The notes: a model not told the origin generated them from the letters alone. Positions 8,004-16,099 are shown, counted from the stretch's first letter. The stretch is 33,559 nt of DNA from Thermoplasmata archaeon (GCA_020696365.1 JAEHCM010000011.1:1-33559), one strand, 5' to 3'. A program made the numbers and translations.

Positions 8004-8957
8004 TTAGACACCTCCCGAGATGTCGGCGATGGCGTCCCTGAACAGCTTGACGGATTTCGGGTGACGCATGATGACCATATCCGCCCCCGCGACGGCGGCG
8101 GCGTAAGCGGTCAGCATCTCCCAGTGGATGCCCCGCAGCTCGGCCTCTCCGTGCTCGGGGTTCTCCTCGACCGCCTCGGGCACGTCCCACGCGCACGAGC
8201 AGTCGCATATCATCGGCATCTGCAGCATGGGATCGCCCGAGAGGGCACCTAGCCGGAGCCGTTCTATGTTCGAGTAGGAATAATCCAGCCCCATGCCGAG
8301 CGCTGCCATCAACGGGTCCATGATGATGTTCTCCGGCTTCATGCCGAAGTCGAGCAGCAGTATGTTCATCTGCTTCGCGAGGTTGATGTCCAGGTTGGAG
8401 AACGCCACGACCCCGTGGCCGTTCGCCATCGACGCCGCCGCGATTGATTTGTACGCCTTCTCCTCCGCCAGCCCGAGGAACAGCCGCTCACCCTTGGCGG
8501 CGTTCGACACCGCCTCGATGACCTTGGCGTCCTTCTCCTCGAACCCGCAACCGTAGACCAGCAGCGGCAGGCCGACGCTCTCGAGCACCTTCTTCGTCGT
8601 AGCCGCCAACTCCTCGGCCGGACGGTCCTCCTCCTCGGGGTTCGCCGACTGCAGCTTGAGCACGCACGCGTCCGCGCCCCACTCGGTCTCGCACTTCTTT
8701 GCCCACTCGACGGGGTCGTTCAGGGCGGAACCCATGGACTCCAGCAGCCTCTCAGGCACCATCCTCACGGTGTCCACGACGTCCATGACCACGACCGGCC
8801 CGTTGGGCGACTCGCTCTCGAACTTGTGGAACGCCAGGCCGTTGGAGCCGCCTGCGACTATGCTCCTGCTCCTCGTGCCACCCTGCTCCTTGGTCGCTCC
8901 GATGACGACCTCCTTGATCCTACCTCCGTACTTCTCCTTCGGCAACTCGAAACCCAA
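8004..8957 (-). CDS. acsD: Corrinoid/iron-sulfur protein small subunit (AcsD/CdhD)
   Basis: This 317-aa TIM-barrel subunit pairs with AcsC to hold the corrinoid cofactor between AcsE and the acetyl-CoA synthase. Family landmarks seen are the N-terminal ELPKEKYGG, IVAGGSNGLAFHKFE, the VLKLQSANPEE strand, IIMDPLMAALGMGLDYSYSN (about 216-235) and the C-terminal MVIMRHPKSV. Length is close to bacterial AcsD (about 310-320) and shorter than many archaeal CdhD proteins. The likely start is TTG at 8957, preceded by GGGGGTG on the minus strand. It sits 21 bp after the fused CODH/ACS gene and immediately before acsC, the expected structural-gene order. Confidence 0.93.
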   Translation of the reverse strand: MGFELPKEKYGGRIKEVVIGATKEQGGTRSRSIVAGGSNGLAFHKFESESPNGPVVVMDVVDTVRMVPERLLESMGSALNDPVEWAKKCETEWGADACVLKLQSANPEEEDRPAEELAATTKKVLESVGLPLLVYGCGFEEKDAKVIEAVSNAAKGERLFLGLAEEKAYKSIAAASMANGHGVVAFSNLDINLAKQMNILLLDFGMKPENIIMDPLMAALGMGLDYSYSNIERLRLGALSGDPMLQMPMICDCSCAWDVPEAVEENPEHGEAELRGIHWEMLTAYAAAVAGADMVIMRHPKSVKLFRDAIADISGGV

Positions 8958-8978
8958 CTCAATACACCCCCGAAACCA

Positions 8979-11900
8979 TCAGTTGATCATAGGTAGCAGC
9001 TTCAGCGCCGGATGGCCCACCTTGGCCATCCACTCCGTCAGCTCCTCCGGCGTCCGCGCGGTCGTCTCATCCGCGATCTTGTCCACGAAGTCCGGCACGC
9101 CGAGCTCCTCGGCGCGCTTGGTCAGCTCGTCCTTCATGGCCTCCTTGAGGTCCTTCGGCATCCAGGCTATCCTGAGGAAACCGCCGTCCGCGGTGATGAA
9201 CTTCCTGCTGACGAGGTATCTCCTCCCAACGCCTATGAACCCGGGCGTCTGGATGCCGCCCCCGATCGAGCCTGCGAGCGTCGAGAAGGTCATGCCGATG
9301 GGCGTCATGCCGGGAAACTCCCTGTTGACCACGACCACTCCCTGCAGGTCCGCCGAGACGGCGACGATACACTCGAAGCATCCGCATGAGGTCATCGGGT
9401 CGTCCATCATGGTGTACGCGTTGAACTTCTGGAGCTTTCCGAGGGTCTTCTCCGTGACCACCTCGTTCACGCCTGCCCACTGTCCCTTGACCTCGTCTAT
9501 GACCTCCTTCTTGGGCACGGGGCTGTTCGGCCCCGTGGGGGCTATCTGGAACGATGCCTTGGCGTCGAGCCAGTTTATCGCACCGCACAGCCCGAGCCGC
9601 TCGGGGGTCACGATACACAGATGTCCTGGGGCGAAGCTCTGGCACAGAGTGCACGTGTAGAACATGTCGACCTTCTCGTCCGTCAGGTCCGCTATGCGGG
9701 CGTCCCTCTCGACATAAGCCTGGGTCGCCTCTTCGACATGCTTGCGCAGCTCCGCCTCGTCCGTGATTATCGTGGCCTCGATCTTGGTCACGATCGCGCC
9801 GAACTCCTCCTTGAGCTTCGTGACCAGGATGTCCCCGATGTGCTTCAGGCGCAGGCCGGTCTTGACGGACGACTTGCTCAGACGGACCCAGAGGAGGTTC
9901 CTCTGGCCCGTGTGCCACGCACCCTCGGCGAAGTTGACGAACTGGTGTATCCTGCGCTCGAGCACGGACTCGAAGTCCTTCTGCATGTTCTTGCCGTAGA
10001 CGTTCACGAATATGCCGAGGTGGGTCGACGAGCCCTCGGCCATCTCGTCCACGTCCTTGCCTATGAGCGTGACCTGGCCGTCCTTGACCTCCTCGGCGTC
10101 GCGCATCTTCAGCAGCTCGAACGCGACCGTCTTCGACGGTCCTCCCGCCTCGATGTGCATGTCCGGCCGACGAATGGTCTCGCCCTCGAACGCGGGGCCG
10201 TACGGTACTGGCAGGTTGACCGCGCCCAGCTTGATCCTGCAGCCCCTGAGCTCGATGGCGGTCGTGATCATCTCCTCGAGGTTCTTCTGGACGACGTACT
10301 TGTCGGGTATCGGCTCGACGTCCTGGTCGGTGATGGTCGGCGAGCCGTTGAACATCACGGCGAACTCGGCGGCCACCTTGATGTGGTCGAGCGGCCCGAG
10401 CTGGAGCACGAATGCCTTCGGACGCTTCACGAGGTAGTTGTACAGCCCCTCACGGTCGCCCTTCTGTACGCCTCCGAACGACAGCGCCGCCCGGATGGCG
10501 AAGTTGAGGCCGTGTATGATCTGCGTGAATTCGCCGACGGGGTACAGCATCCGTTCGAGGCCCATGGCGATCTTCTCGTCCTTCAGCTGCTTGATGATGT
10601 CGTATGACGCGACTATCAGCATACCCTTATTCTGACAGTCCCGGATCATCGCGGCCAGCTTCTTCGGGTCACTCGCCTTGCCGACGAATACCGCGGCTCC
10701 AGGTATCGTGTCGTCGACGAACGCTATGCCCAGCTGCCTGAGTATCCTGTCCGGGACGAACCCGCAGTAATCGGTACCCTCGTACGGCGTCGGCGTCTCG
10801 ATGTACTTCAGCGCCTCGACTATCTCCGCCGCTATCATCGTCGCCTCGCCCGAGGCGACGGCCGCCTCCATGGTGGGCTCCTCGACTATCTTGCCCCTCG
10901 CCTCCCCCAACAGCTTCGGCAGCGCGCCAAGGGTGTTGCAGTCCCTGCCGAGCCAGGCGAACAGGCTCGGAAGCTGGTAGCCCGTCTCGGGGAACTCTAT
11001 CTTCTGGTCAGAACCGTACTTCGCCACGGCGCGGCTCAGAAGCAAGTCCGCGTACCCTGTGGCGATGATGGAGCCCTCGACGGCCATCTTGAACAACTGC
11101 TCGTGCGTGACCCTGCCCTTCTCAGGTATGTACTCCGCGCTGCGCTCCATATCCGAGTCCGTGAGGTCCAGCTTCCAGCGTCTGTACTCTATCGCCGAGT
11201 AGAGACGCTTCGCAGCGGTGACCGGGTCCTTCTCGAATATGAAATAGCCGCCGTACACGTCCCTCGCGGTGTTCTCCAGCACCTCCGTGACCAGCGTGCT
11301 GCCGTAGAGGTAGTTGATGGTGCCGACCTGGACAGGGAACCCCATTGCGACGGCCCATGTACCTATCGACACGGCCTTCTCGTGCATCGCCTCAGGGGCG
11401 GCCGCGACGAACGGTATCTGATGCACATCAACACCGAGCCGGTTGGCCACCTCGGTCGCGAGGTTCGAGTAGCGCGGGTTGTCGACGCACGAACCGATGT
11501 GCCACACGAACGGCAGGCCCTCCAGGCCCGCCGCCTCGCTCAGCTCCGACAGGAACGATCGCAGGCCCTCCCCCGCGAGCTCATCCACCTTCGCGGGGTC
11601 CATGTATCCCGCCTTAGCCAGCTCGATCGCGTTGCAGCCCGTCGCGAGTATGAGCACGTCCCGCTTCGCCAGCTCGCGCACGATGGTCAGCACATCCTCG
11701 TCGGACTGCGTCCTGGTACTCTTGCACCCGGCGAACAGCGCGAGCCCACGTATCCTCCCCTTCAGGATGTTGCTGACCAGGTGCTGGAACGGATCGTCAG
11801 GGTTCATCTTGGAGAAGAGGTCGCGCATCTGCTCCAAACTGAACCCCGCGACGACCTTGGACGGCTTGACCGTTGGAAGCATCTTCTTCGTGCCGCGCCG

Positions 11901-13121
11901 CCCGTATGCCTCGAGCGCGAGCTGCAGTATCTCCCTCGCGGCCGTCCGGGCGCGCTCGGGCGTGACCTCTATGTGCGTGTCCCCCACGAGCCGTGCAGCC
12001 GCCTCCGTGCTGATCAACCGCGTGTGCGTGCACCTAGCTAGTGTCGAGAGCGCCGGCATGAAGCACTGATAGTCGAGTACCATGGCGTCGAGCAGCCCGC
12101 TCAGGAGCACCAGCTCCTGAGCCATCACGTTGGACGCGATCGGTATGCCCTTGCGCATGAGTATCTCGTTCCCCGTGCAGCAGACGCCTACGATGTTGAA
12201 CCCTGCCGCGCCCTCCTTCTCGGCGTCGCCCTTCATCTCACGGGCGACCTCCACCAGGATCTCGCTCAGGATAGGGTTGTGGCCGTGCACGGCCACGTTC
12301 ACGCTCTTGTCGTCCAGGACGCCCAGGTTGGCCTCGCTCAGGACCACCTTCGGCGTGCCGAAGAGCACATCGCTGAGGTCGGACGATATCTGGGCGCCCG
12401 TGTAGTCAGCGAGGGCGCATCTGATACCTGCGAACAGTAAGGATATCGGGTCGGCGTCAACGCCCATCGAGGTCCTGTGCATTATGTCGGTTACGCACGC
12501 CTCGATGTTGCTCGGCATGACCGAGTGCGTGTCCCACAGGTGCATGCGTTTCTTCGTGACCGTGGACTCGAGGAACGAGAGCGGCTCGTGAGTGTGGCGC
12601 GAATAATCCTCCAAGGCGGCTAGGGCCACCGCCTTGGCGAGCGCGGCCGGGTCCTTCCCGCCAGAGTCGATCCCTAGCTTATCCGCCACCGCAGCCAGCT
12701 TCGCCTCATCGGTGACCTTGTAGTCTGGTGCCTTGCCCTCGGCCACCATCAACAGTACCTCGGAGACCTCCTTGCCGTGGTACGAGTGCGCGGATGTGCC
12801 CGCCGCTATCATCCGGTCTATGTTCCTCGCGACTATCGTGTAGTCGCGGGCGCCGCATATGCCCGACGTGGGCTCCTTGCCCATCGGGTTAATCCTGCAT
12901 GGGCCCTGGAGGCATATCCTACAACACAGACCGAGCTGACCGAACCGGCACTGGGCACCCTGGTTGTCCGCCCGGTCGTGAATGGAGCACACCCCGGCGT
13001 CCCTGAGACTCGTGAACATCTCGGAGCAGCTGCGATCCCACAGACCAGAGATACGGTCCTTCTTCTCACCCTTCGACGCATCAGATACTTTGGGCTGGTC
13101 CTTTCCCTTGGTCTCCGTCAT
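8979..13121 (-). CDS. acsAB: Fused CO dehydrogenase-acetyl-CoA synthase (AcsA-AcsB)
   Basis: One 1380-aa chain joins two enzymes normally encoded apart. Residues 1 to about 652 are a CooS/AcsA-type CODH (CO2 to CO): D-cluster C58 and C66; B-cluster C67, C70, C75, C89; C-cluster ligands near H281 (HGHNP), C315, C353, C466, C496, C545. Spacing matches Rhodospirillum CooS within one or two residues. From about 655 to 1380 it is full-length bacterial-type ACS, including the N-terminal CODH-contacting domain that archaeal CdhC lacks. A-cluster ligands C1157, C1160, C1169, C1179 and the C1246-G-C1248 nickel motif have exactly the Moorella spacing (3, 9, 10, 67, 2). The link is about 10-20 residues with no stop. 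ATG at 13121 has a GGAGAG Shine-Dalgarno eight bases upstream; an earlier start at 13151 lacks support. Met658 (11150) could be an internal start releasing ACS alone. acsD and acsC follow. Confidence 0.95.
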   Translation of the reverse strand: MTETKGKDQPKVSDASKGEKKDRISGLWDRSCSEMFTSLRDAGVCSIHDRADNQGAQCRFGQLGLCCRICLQGPCRINPMGKEPTSGICGARDYTIVARNIDRMIAAGTSAHSYHGKEVSEVLLMVAEGKAPDYKVTDEAKLAAVADKLGIDSGGKDPAALAKAVALAALEDYSRHTHEPLSFLESTVTKKRMHLWDTHSVMPSNIEACVTDIMHRTSMGVDADPISLLFAGIRCALADYTGAQISSDLSDVLFGTPKVVLSEANLGVLDDKSVNVAVHGHNPILSEILVEVAREMKGDAEKEGAAGFNIVGVCCTGNEILMRKGIPIASNVMAQELVLLSGLLDAMVLDYQCFMPALSTLARCTHTRLISTEAAARLVGDTHIEVTPERARTAAREILQLALEAYGRRGTKKMLPTVKPSKVVAGFSLEQMRDLFSKMNPDDPFQHLVSNILKGRIRGLALFAGCKSTRTQSDEDVLTIVRELAKRDVLILATGCNAIELAKAGYMDPAKVDELAGEGLRSFLSELSEAAGLEGLPFVWHIGSCVDNPRYSNLATEVANRLGVDVHQIPFVAAAPEAMHEKAVSIGTWAVAMGFPVQVGTINYLYGSTLVTEVLENTARDVYGGYFIFEKDPVTAAKRLYSAIEYRRWKLDLTDSDMERSAEYIPEKGRVTHEQLFKMAVEGSIIATGYADLLLSRAVAKYGSDQKIEFPETGYQLPSLFAWLGRDCNTLGALPKLLGEARGKIVEEPTMEAAVASGEATMIAAEIVEALKYIETPTPYEGTDYCGFVPDRILRQLGIAFVDDTIPGAAVFVGKASDPKKLAAMIRDCQNKGMLIVASYDIIKQLKDEKIAMGLERMLYPVGEFTQIIHGLNFAIRAALSFGGVQKGDREGLYNYLVKRPKAFVLQLGPLDHIKVAAEFAVMFNGSPTITDQDVEPIPDKYVVQKNLEEMITTAIELRGCRIKLGAVNLPVPYGPAFEGETIRRPDMHIEAGGPSKTVAFELLKMRDAEEVKDGQVTLIGKDVDEMAEGSSTHLGIFVNVYGKNMQKDFESVLERRIHQFVNFAEGAWHTGQRNLLWVRLSKSSVKTGLRLKHIGDILVTKLKEEFGAIVTKIEATIITDEAELRKHVEEATQAYVERDARIADLTDEKVDMFYTCTLCQSFAPGHLCIVTPERLGLCGAINWLDAKASFQIAPTGPNSPVPKKEVIDEVKGQWAGVNEVVTEKTLGKLQKFNAYTMMDDPMTSCGCFECIVAVSADLQGVVVVNREFPGMTPIGMTFSTLAGSIGGGIQTPGFIGVGRRYLVSRKFITADGGFLRIAWMPKDLKEAMKDELTKRAEELGVPDFVDKIADETTARTPEELTEWMAKVGHPALKLLPMIN

Positions 13122-13496
13122 CTGCACAGCTCTCCTGCTCCGGCCGCGCACATCCGAGGACCGCCTTGGAACACAGCCTGTCGTAAGTGGGCGGCCGGGT
13201 CGATGCGACAGTCCTTCGAAAGACCATCAAACATCGACCTAACACGCGCGAACTAGCGCGCGCAGAGCGTGGGCTCTGAATTCGTGCCGGATGACAACTT
13301 GCAGTAGCACGCGAAACGCTCCGAACTCAATAGTCAACCGTGACCTCCACGAGGCATACTCCTGGCTAGTCTCGAACTGTAGCACAGCGCTCGGCATTTG
13401 ACGAATGCAGATGTTCCTACAAAAACATTGTTGTGGGCTCGATGTCGGCCGATGCCGTAGAAGCACCGTGTCCGGTCCAACGCACACCGCATCGGG
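13122..13496 (-). promoter_or_regulatory. Long leader or spacer upstream of the fused CODH/ACS gene
   Basis: A 375-bp gap between the CooC gene and the fused CODH/ACS gene contains no convincing gene; the open frame at 13239-13487 shows no family resemblance. A GC inverted repeat, CGCGCG-aactag-CGCGCG, lies at 13245-13262. No TATA-like element is obvious on the minus strand, so transcription may read through from the ACT-cooT-cooC promoter, with this spacer acting as a leader. The Shine-Dalgarno for 13121 is GGAGAG at about 13130-13135. Confidence 0.4.
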
Positions 13497-14294
13497 CTAT
13501 TCGGCCATAATCTTCAGAATTTCATTCGAAAGCTGTCTGACGGCCTGGATCCAATCATCAGAGGAGTCCCCCTCGAACAGGGACCTGCCATCGCGGTCCG
13601 CGTCGGCGACCGCCTCTGAGTACGGCAGAGCGTATGTCAGCTCGAGCGAGTGCGCCGACAACAATCTGCGGACCGCAGCCTCGTCCTTCTCGTCCCGGAC
13701 GCCGTTGGCGACTATCGCAGTCCTGCCGATGCCCATCTCGCCCGCGAGGGCGACGATCCTGCCGGCCGTGTCCACCGACCGCGCTCCAGGCTCAACAATC
13801 ACCATAAGCAGGTCCACGCCTCTGCAGGTGGACCGACCGAACTGCTCCAGCCCCGCCTCCATGTCGACCAGCACGGCCTCATCCCTCTCGAGCATCACAT
13901 GGTCTATGAGGCTCCTGAGGACCGAGTTCTCCGGGCAGAAACACCCCGAGCCCGCAGCCCTTATCGTCCCCAGGACCACGAGGCGGACGCCTTCCGCTCC
14001 GACCGCGGAGTACCGGTCGGGAATGTCGTCCACGCGCGGGTTCAGCTTGTAGAACGGGCCCGAGGCAGCCCCGGGTCTGGCGCCCGTGCGCTCCTCGATC
14101 AGATCCAGCTCCTCTGAGATCGGGCGGGGCACGCTCTCCGGCGGTATCTCTAGAATGGAATGCAGGTGCGACGCGGGGTCGGCGTCGATGGCTAGCACCT
14201 TCATGCCGTCCAGCGCCCAGATGCGGGCTAGGGAGCCCACGACCGTCGTCTTGCCCACGCCGCCCTTGCCGGCGACCGCCACCTTGTAGCCCAA
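13497..14294 (-). CDS. cooC: CooC-type nickel-insertion ATPase (copy 2)
   Basis: A 265-aa MinD-like ATPase with Walker A AGKGGVGKTT (about 8-17), switch VLAIDADPASHL (33-44) and the CooC Cys-x-Cys pair C118/C120 in GSGCFCPEN. LVDMEAGLEQFGR is the Walker B region. It is expected to dimerise with ATP and deliver nickel to the CODH C-cluster. It diverges clearly from the copy at 4529-5287: the cysteine loop reads CFCPEN here and CYCYVN there, and about 10 extra residues precede it, so they look like old paralogues or separate acquisitions and not a recent duplication. The start is TTG at 14294 with GAGGCG just upstream; GTG at 14282 is possible. CooT lies 11 bp upstream, a usual partner. Confidence 0.92.
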   Translation of the reverse strand: MGYKVAVAGKGGVGKTTVVGSLARIWALDGMKVLAIDADPASHLHSILEIPPESVPRPISEELDLIEERTGARPGAASGPFYKLNPRVDDIPDRYSAVGAEGVRLVVLGTIRAAGSGCFCPENSVLRSLIDHVMLERDEAVLVDMEAGLEQFGRSTCRGVDLLMVIVEPGARSVDTAGRIVALAGEMGIGRTAIVANGVRDEKDEAAVRRLLSAHSLELTYALPYSEAVADADRDGRSLFEGDSSDDWIQAVRQLSNEILKIMAE

Positions 14295-14305
14295 GCGCCT
14301 CAGCC

Positions 14306-14497
14306 CTATCTCAGTCTGAGAAGTATCTCGTGCTTGATAAGATTAGCCTCGAGCAGGTCCGCGTCCTTCACGATCTTCCTCTCTCCGAGGGAGTTGACGA
14401 CGACCGCGCCCTCGTCAGTGATCACGACCTTCGCCGCCTCCTGCATCACAAGCGACTTCACTTCGCCCCGTATCAGATACACTGCTGACTCACACAT
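14306..14497 (-). CDS. cooT: CooT-type small nickel-binding protein
   Basis: A 63-aa protein beginning MCESAVYL, the hallmark start of the CooT family, whose conserved Cys2 takes part in Ni(II) binding in the studied homologue. The rest is beta-rich (VVITDEGAVVVNSLGERKIV) and ends in the usual acidic-hydrophobic segment before HEILLRLR. Length matches the family (about 60-70 aa). It lacks the His-rich tail found in CooJ. A GGAGAGAG Shine-Dalgarno sits six bases before the ATG. With the adjacent CooC it probably forms the nickel-delivery set for the CODH C-cluster. It is small enough to be missed by automatic annotation. Confidence 0.88.
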   Translation of the reverse strand: MCESAVYLIRGEVKSLVMQEAAKVVITDEGAVVVNSLGERKIVKDADLLEANLIKHEILLRLR

Positions 14498-14542
14498 GTT
14501 GCTCTCTCCGATGAGGATGTTGGAGGGTCCTGCACGACAAGG

Positions 14543-14947
14543 TCAGTCCACGGAGTACTCCGCGATCTGGCCTATCACTTGCTTGGCTTTATCATAGTCG
14601 TCCACGCCGAACACGAACCTCAGCTTGTCGGACTTCTGGCCACTGAGGTAGCTGGTCTCGATGCCCACGCCAGCGTTCACCAGCGCGCGCGCAGCCTTCA
14701 TCCACTGGCCGGGTTTGTTGTACATCTCGACCACGATGACCTTCCTCTCGCTGAAGTGAAGGTCGGACTTCATGAACGTCCGACGACACTCCTCCTCGCA
14801 CCCGGTCAGGAACTTCATGACATACTTGTCGTCCACCTTCGCGGTGGCAATGGTGTCAAGGTTGACCTGGTGCTCAGCCAACAAGTCGAATGCAGTCAAC
14901 AGGTTCCCGCTCGATCCATCGACGGTAAGCTCGAATTCAGTAGTCAT
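14543..14947 (-). CDS. Tandem ACT-domain protein of the CODH/ACS operon
   Basis: A 134-aa protein built of two ACT-like units, residues about 3-65 and 68-132. The second shows the typical pattern VVEMYNKPGQWMKAARALVNAGVGIE, close to the ligand-binding loop of ACT domains. No catalytic domain is attached, so it probably binds a small ligand and acts on a partner, or buffers or senses a metabolite. It resembles COG4747-type stand-alone ACT proteins seen near acetyl-CoA synthase genes. It has a GGGAGAG Shine-Dalgarno and is the first gene after the promoter at 14971-15000, leading cooT, cooC and probably the structural genes. The ligand is unknown; regulation of the island is a guess from position. 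Confidence 0.8.
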   Translation of the reverse strand: MTTEFELTVDGSSGNLLTAFDLLAEHQVNLDTIATAKVDDKYVMKFLTGCEEECRRTFMKSDLHFSERKVIVVEMYNKPGQWMKAARALVNAGVGIETSYLSGQKSDKLRFVFGVDDYDKAKQVIGQIAEYSVD

Positions 14948-14970
14948 TGAAACTCTCCCACGACCCTCCA

Positions 14971-15000
14971 GCGAATGTAATGTGATGTTATGTATTTATC
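14971..15000 (-). promoter_or_regulatory. Promoter of the ACT-cooT-cooC operon with tandem pentamer repeats
   Basis: On the minus strand GATAAATA (about 15000-14993) is a good TATA box roughly 50 bp before the ATG at 14947. Immediately downstream, between TATA and the predicted transcription start (about 14970), lie four head-to-tail pentamers; read on the plus strand they are ATGTA-ATGTG-ATGTT-ATGTA at 14975-14994. That position is where archaeal repressors often bind. Confidence 0.6.
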
Positions 15001-15156
15001 GTGTGCCCACATTACGACGAAAGCCGTACTCCGGCTGCTGAGAAACTTTCGAAGTCGTCTCAGGCGGCATGATATTTTTTGCCGTGTCATCCCAGGTCTA
15101 TCGATGGATTTTCGAAACGACGGACAGTGACGGCGCCTCGCCCACGCGTGGGAAGC

Positions 15157-15999
15157 ATGCCGACCGGAACCAAAATTACCGAACGCCGACCATTCCGGAG
15201 CCGGACCGAAAAGGTGCGAGATGTGAGGGCTTCATTCGACAGGGTCGCCGACCGTTACGACGAGACGAGGGCGTACGCCGCTGGAGTGATAGAGCGCATA
15301 GCCGCAGCAGTCGAGATAAACCTCCCCATGAACGGGCGGGTCCTGGATATCGGTGTCGGGACTGGGCGGCTGGCAGCGCCTATGCGGGCGTGCGGGTTCG
15401 ACGTGGTCGGCATCGATGTCTCGAGCATGATGCTGGGGAAGGCCAGGGGAAAGGGGCTCGACCAACTGCTGCTCGCGGATGCCATGGCGTTGCCTTTCCC
15501 TGACGGGAGCTTCCAATGTTCGGTCAGCGTCCACGTGACCCACCTGATAAGCGATTGGCCGAAGGTGCTCTCGGAGGTCGGCAGGGTCACATCGGAGCGG
15601 TACGCGTCCGTCGCGACCGAGAGGGAGGGATGTGAGGTCGAGGAGCTGCAGAGGACCTACGAGGAGGCCTGTGCGGAGCTAGGCCACGAGGTCAAGCATC
15701 CGGGACTCAGGGAGAGGGACCTCGTCCGGATCATCAAGCCGGTCAAGGTCGTCGATGTCGCGGACAGCAGGGAGACGGTCCTCAAAGCGGACGCCATCGA
15801 ACGCTACAGGACTAGGATTTACTCAAACATCTGGGAGGTCCCGGAGCACGTGCACGACCACGCGATGGACAGGCTGGAGGAGACATACAGACCGATTACG
15901 ACCCTCGAGCGGAAGGAGAGAATATCCCTGATCGTATGGGATGCGGAGAGCGTGAGGGAGTATGCGGCCAGAGCCGACTTAGCAGGACGGGAGGATTAG
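15157..15999 (+). CDS. Class I SAM-dependent methyltransferase (UbiE/COQ5-like)
   Basis: A protein of about 280 aa with the Rossmann methyltransferase pattern. Motif I is VLDIGVGTGRL, motif II GIDVSSMMLGKA and motif III-like LLADAMALPFPDGSFQC, followed by a VTHLISDWPKVLSEVGRV helix. These are typical of small-molecule methyltransferases of the Methyltransf_11 type. The C-terminal 120 residues are charged and helical and do not suggest a substrate. The start is uncertain: ATG at 15157 is preferred, while an upstream ATG at 15079 would add an unlikely Arg-rich leader and a GTG at 15223 begins right at the conserved VRASFDRVADRYDE. It faces away from the CODH/ACS block, so it may be unrelated to it. 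Confidence 0.8.
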   Translation: MPTGTKITERRPFRSRTEKVRDVRASFDRVADRYDETRAYAAGVIERIAAAVEINLPMNGRVLDIGVGTGRLAAPMRACGFDVVGIDVSSMMLGKARGKGLDQLLLADAMALPFPDGSFQCSVSVHVTHLISDWPKVLSEVGRVTSERYASVATEREGCEVEELQRTYEEACAELGHEVKHPGLRERDLVRIIKPVKVVDVADSRETVLKADAIERYRTRIYSNIWEVPEHVHDHAMDRLEETYRPITTLERKERISLIVWDAESVREYAARADLAGRED

Positions 16000-16017
16000 T
16001 TTCGCCTGCCCGTGGCA

Positions 16018-16030
16018 AATCGATTTATAT
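16018..16030 (+). promoter_or_regulatory. TATA box of the RPA operon
   Basis: AATCGATTTATAT ends about 70 bp before the ATG at 16100 and is the only AT-rich element in a GC-rich spacer. Transcription would start near 16052, giving a leader of about 45-50 nt that ends in a GGGGG Shine-Dalgarno at 16089-16093. Confidence 0.65.
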
Positions 16031-16099
16031 GCTCGGGCGCTCTTGGATAATCAGCAGCATAGGATGACCAACGGCTGCTAGAATGATAGGGGGTATATC

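Noticed and set aside
8656..10607. Rightward frames of over 300 codons opposite acsD and the fused CODH/ACS gene
   Set aside because: The opposite strand encodes all cluster ligands with exact family spacing; these frames show no recognisable domains.
12980..13151. Upstream start (13151) for the fused CODH/ACS gene
   Set aside because: It adds only an Arg-rich decapeptide without a Shine-Dalgarno, whereas ATG 13121 has GGAGAG at good spacing.
13239..13487. 82-codon leftward frame in the gap before the fused gene
   Set aside because: No family resemblance, no Shine-Dalgarno, and Arg/Cys-rich composition; treated as non-coding.
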